Source: DAOVVL01 sp965603095 (GTDB lineage Bacteria; Pseudomonadota; Alphaproteobacteria; Rhodospirillales; Magnetovibrionaceae). Taken from it: a stretch of DNA of 16,744 nt. The notes beneath the pieces are model-generated. The model made no database searches. It was given only the letters and a program-made list of their open reading frames with translations, and was not told the DNA's origin. Location: the NCBI GenBank assembly GCA_965603095.1, contig CBFDBQ010000045.1, forward strand, positions 1 through 16,744, read 5' to 3'. Positions 14,472 through 16,744 of the stretch are shown here, one piece after another (the stretch's first letter is position 1; every line of letters starts with the position of its first letter). The translations under genes and the position numbers were made by a program.

Positions 14472-15626
14472 ATGGCCCTAAAGGCGGCAAAACGAGGATT
14501 AATTCCACCCTTCATAGTTATGGACGTGTTGCGAGCGGCCAACAAGGCCCAAGCAGCGGGCCTAGATATTATCCACCTTGAGGTGGGTCAGCCATCAACC
14601 CCTGCGCCAAAAATGGTTTTAGATGGGGCAGGCGCTGCGCTGGGCAGAGACTTAATTGGTTATACGGATGCTTTTGGCGTACTTGAATTGCGTGAAAAAA
14701 TTTCAGACCATTATAAAAATACCTATGCCATTGATATAAGCCCAAACAATATATGCATAACCACCGGATCATCCGGTGGATTTATTCTTTCATTCCTGTC
14801 TAGCTTTGATGCTGGTGATCGGGTTGCGTTGGCTAGCCCCGGTTATCCAGCTTATCGTAATATTTTGAATGCACTTGATGTTGAGGTCATTAACATTGAA
14901 ACCGGCATGGAAACAAATTATCAACCAACGCCGGAACTTTTAGATAAGGTAAATGTAAATATTGATGGGCTGATTATTGCAAGTCCGTCAAACCCGACCG
15001 GGACAATGATTTCCAAAAGCGGGCTGAAAGACCTTGCCAAATATTGCAAAACTAATGACATCAGAATAATTTCTGACGAAATTTATCACGGCATTACATT
15101 TGAAAATTCCGCCCATTCAATGGCCGAATTTGACGATGAATGTCTTATTATTAATAGTTTTTCAAAATACTATTCAATGACCGGTTGGCGACTTGGTTGG
15201 TTGGTATTTCCAGATGGGCTTTCGCGCTCTATTGAATGTTTAGCGCAAAACCTTTTTATTTCAGCGCCAACCCTTTCACAGATTGCGGCGATAAAAGCGT
15301 TTGATTGTAGCGAAGAACTTGACGCAAACGTTGCCAGATACCGGGTTAACCGTGATTTGTTGATAAAAGAATTACCAAATGCCGGTTTTTCAAAACTTAG
15401 CCACGCCGAAGGGGCATTTTATGTTTATGCCGATGTTTCTAATATGACCGATGACAGCAATGCTTTTTGTCAGCAGATATTAAAAGAAAGCGGCGTCGCC
15501 ATAACTCCGGGGATTGATTTTGACCCCGGGCGCGGTAGGCAATATGTGCGGTTTTCTTTTGCTGGGTCCACCTCAGACATAGAAACAGCGCTAACCCGGT
15601 TAAAGGGATTGCAAAAAAAAGGGTGA
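14472..15626 (+). CDS. Class I/II PLP-dependent aminotransferase
   Basis: A 384-aa cytoplasmic fold-type I aminotransferase, probably of the aspartate/aromatic aminotransferase group. PLP site: N174 in SPSNPTGTM, D202-Y205 in ISDEIYHGITF, Schiff-base K232 in NSFSKYYSMTGWRLGW with R240 for the phosphate, and R360 in QYVRFSFAGS for the substrate carboxylate. The glycine-rich TTGSSGGF (97-104) binds the cofactor phosphate. The length is normal and no residue is missing. The true substrate cannot be set from sequence, so no symbol is given. The ATG has a weak GGGAAAA about 10 nt upstream. It is divergent from the M48 protease, a pairing I recall from other alphaproteobacteria; it converges on the histidine kinase gene, 71 bp away, with no clear terminator. 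Confidence 0.93.
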   Translation: MALKAAKRGLIPPFIVMDVLRAANKAQAAGLDIIHLEVGQPSTPAPKMVLDGAGAALGRDLIGYTDAFGVLELREKISDHYKNTYAIDISPNNICITTGSSGGFILSFLSSFDAGDRVALASPGYPAYRNILNALDVEVINIETGMETNYQPTPELLDKVNVNIDGLIIASPSNPTGTMISKSGLKDLAKYCKTNDIRIISDEIYHGITFENSAHSMAEFDDECLIINSFSKYYSMTGWRLGWLVFPDGLSRSIECLAQNLFISAPTLSQIAAIKAFDCSEELDANVARYRVNRDLLIKELPNAGFSKLSHAEGAFYVYADVSNMTDDSNAFCQQILKESGVAITPGIDFDPGRGRQYVRFSFAGSTSDIETALTRLKGLQKKG

Positions 15627-15697
15627 AACGCTAACGCGATGCATTCGGTTCCTTAGGATACAGGCCTACTTTCAGTTGGCAAGCAGACGCGCCACCT

Positions 15698-16744
15698 TTA
15701 ACTGACATTACTGATAATACGCTCCTTGGGGAAAGTCGCAGTTACCATCGTGCCATAGCCTTCGAGGCTATCAATTTCCAGAATTCCGCCATGAAGCTCC
15801 ATCAGGCCCTTGGTTAGGGGCAACCCCAAGCCGGTTCCTTCGTGCTTGCGGTCATGGCCGCTATCGACCTGCCCAAACCTAGTCATAGCTATATCCACCT
15901 CATTATCACTCATGCCAAAACCAGTATCACTAACATGTACAGAAAAAGATCCATCATCATTCAACAGCGAATCAACAATAACTTCTCCACCTTCAGGGGT
16001 AAACTTTACAGCGTTGCTAAGCAGGTTGATTATTACCTGCCTTACCCGTCGCTCATCAGCAAGTATCAGCGGGGTTTTTGGCCCCAGAAAAGTAGATATC
16101 TTTACCTTTCTATGCTCAGCCCTGGATGCAATTAAACGGATCGCGCCCTCAGCAACATCGGCCATATTGACCTCCGTCTCGCTTAACTCTAAGGCACCCT
16201 CTTCGATGGCGGAAACATCAAGAATGTCATTGATGAGATCGAGAAGATGCTGACCAGAATGATTAATATCACTTAAGTATTCCCGGTACTTATCGTTGCC
16301 GATGGGGCCAAATACTTCTTCCTGCATTGTGGAGGAAAAGCCAATGATGGCATTCAAGGGCGTGCGTAATTCGTGGCTCATGTTCGCCATAAGGTTGGAT
16401 TTGGCCTGACTGGCGGTTTCCGCCTGTACCCTTGCCTGATGCTCTCGTAATTCAATATTTTTGCGCTGGGTGATGTCTACGTGGGTCCCAACTAGGCGAA
16501 CGGCTTCACCATTCTCGTGGACGAGGAACGCCCGCGAAAGGATGGATACCCATGAGCCATCCTTATGACGCATCCGAAATTCAGTTTCAAAAGAATCTGC
16601 GTCGCCAGAAATGTACTCTTGTACTTTCTTGAGAACGCGTTCCTTGTCATTGGGATCGACCAGACTTGCCCAAGTGTCCAATACCGGCTCCAGCTCTTCC
16701 TGTCCGAAGCCCTGCATCTGGCACAGGCGCGGCGAGAAGTAGAC
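15698..16744 (-). CDS. PAS-domain sensor histidine kinase (N-terminus beyond window)
   Basis: The frame is open to the right edge, so the protein begins outside the window; an internal ATG at 16717 is not the start because a PAS fold (VYFSPRLCQMQGFGQEEL) already reads through it. The visible part is a PAS domain ending in the PAC motif FRMRHKDGSWVSI and VRLVGTHVDITQRK, a short coiled-coil linker, the HisKA dimerisation region with MSHELRTPLNAIIGFS (phospho-acceptor His codon 16373-16375), and a HATPase domain with VRQVIINLLSNAVKFTPEGG, DTGFGM and GTGLGLPLTKGLMELHGG. It ends soon after the HATPase, so no receiver domain is fused. No transmembrane segment is visible in the part seen. No response regulator lies in the window, so signal and output are unknown. 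Confidence 0.93.
   Translation of the reverse strand, partial: VYFSPRLCQMQGFGQEELEPVLDTWASLVDPNDKERVLKKVQEYISGDADSFETEFRMRHKDGSWVSILSRAFLVHENGEAVRLVGTHVDITQRKNIELREHQARVQAETASQAKSNLMANMSHELRTPLNAIIGFSSTMQEEVFGPIGNDKYREYLSDINHSGQHLLDLINDILDVSAIEEGALELSETEVNMADVAEGAIRLIASRAEHRKVKISTFLGPKTPLILADERRVRQVIINLLSNAVKFTPEGGEVIVDSLLNDDGSFSVHVSDTGFGMSDNEVDIAMTRFGQVDSGHDRKHEGTGLGLPLTKGLMELHGGILEIDSLEGYGTMVTATFPKERIISNVS

Noticed and set aside
15810..16253. 147-codon plus-strand frame
   Set aside because: Antisense to the HATPase and HisKA domains of the histidine kinase.
1..16744. Mobile elements, CRISPR arrays, toxin-antitoxin or phage defence genes
   Set aside because: No transposase, integrase, repeat-spacer pattern or defence-type protein is seen on either strand; composition and gene content look like core chromosome.

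Overview
The window looks like the chromosome of an alphaproteobacterium of moderate GC, probably Rhodospirillales-like. The evidence is a GatCAB operon, a pyrB/ruvX cluster, an EipB-type (DUF1849) envelope protein, a Com1-type DsbA protein and a BepA-like M48 peptidase beside an aminotransferase. The taxonomic placement is inferred from gene content and protein style, not from a marker search. I see no insertion sequence, integrase, phage gene, CRISPR array or toxin system. Most of the window is housekeeping and cell-envelope biology.

Layout. At 1-2417 a minus-strand operon runs ruvX, an AEC-family permease and pyrB (pyrB is cut by the left edge very near its C-terminus). Divergent from it is a secreted SH3-domain protein with an unrecognised C-terminal half (2485-3387). 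Then gatC-gatA-gatB (3521-6762), a YfcG-like glutathione transferase (6812-7441) and a YbaK-type aminoacyl-tRNA editing protein (7471-7965) run on the plus strand. They are followed by tRNA-Ser(GCT) and a strong, probably bidirectional terminator. A NIT-domain chemoreceptor lies on the minus strand (8210-10264).

At 10265-10538 an AT-rich intergenic region with a perfect 18-bp palindrome separates the chemoreceptor from an EipB-like periplasmic protein (10539-11348). EipB converges on a Com1-type DsbA protein, which is followed by a DUF3047-like lipoprotein translationally overlapped with an M48/TPR metalloprotease (12980-14386). An aminotransferase is divergent from the protease (14472-15626). 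A PAS-histidine kinase runs off the right edge.

How the genes work together. GatCAB corrects Glu-tRNA(Gln) and/or Asp-tRNA(Asn) and YbaK-type proteins clear mischarged tRNAs, so the centre of the window has a translation-fidelity theme. The 10.5-14.4 kb block groups four exported proteins: a disulfide-containing envelope factor, a thiol oxidoreductase, a lipoprotein and a quality-control protease. I did not find a clearly novel system. The best leads are the palindromic operator candidate, the unknown domain of the SH3 protein and the envelope cluster.
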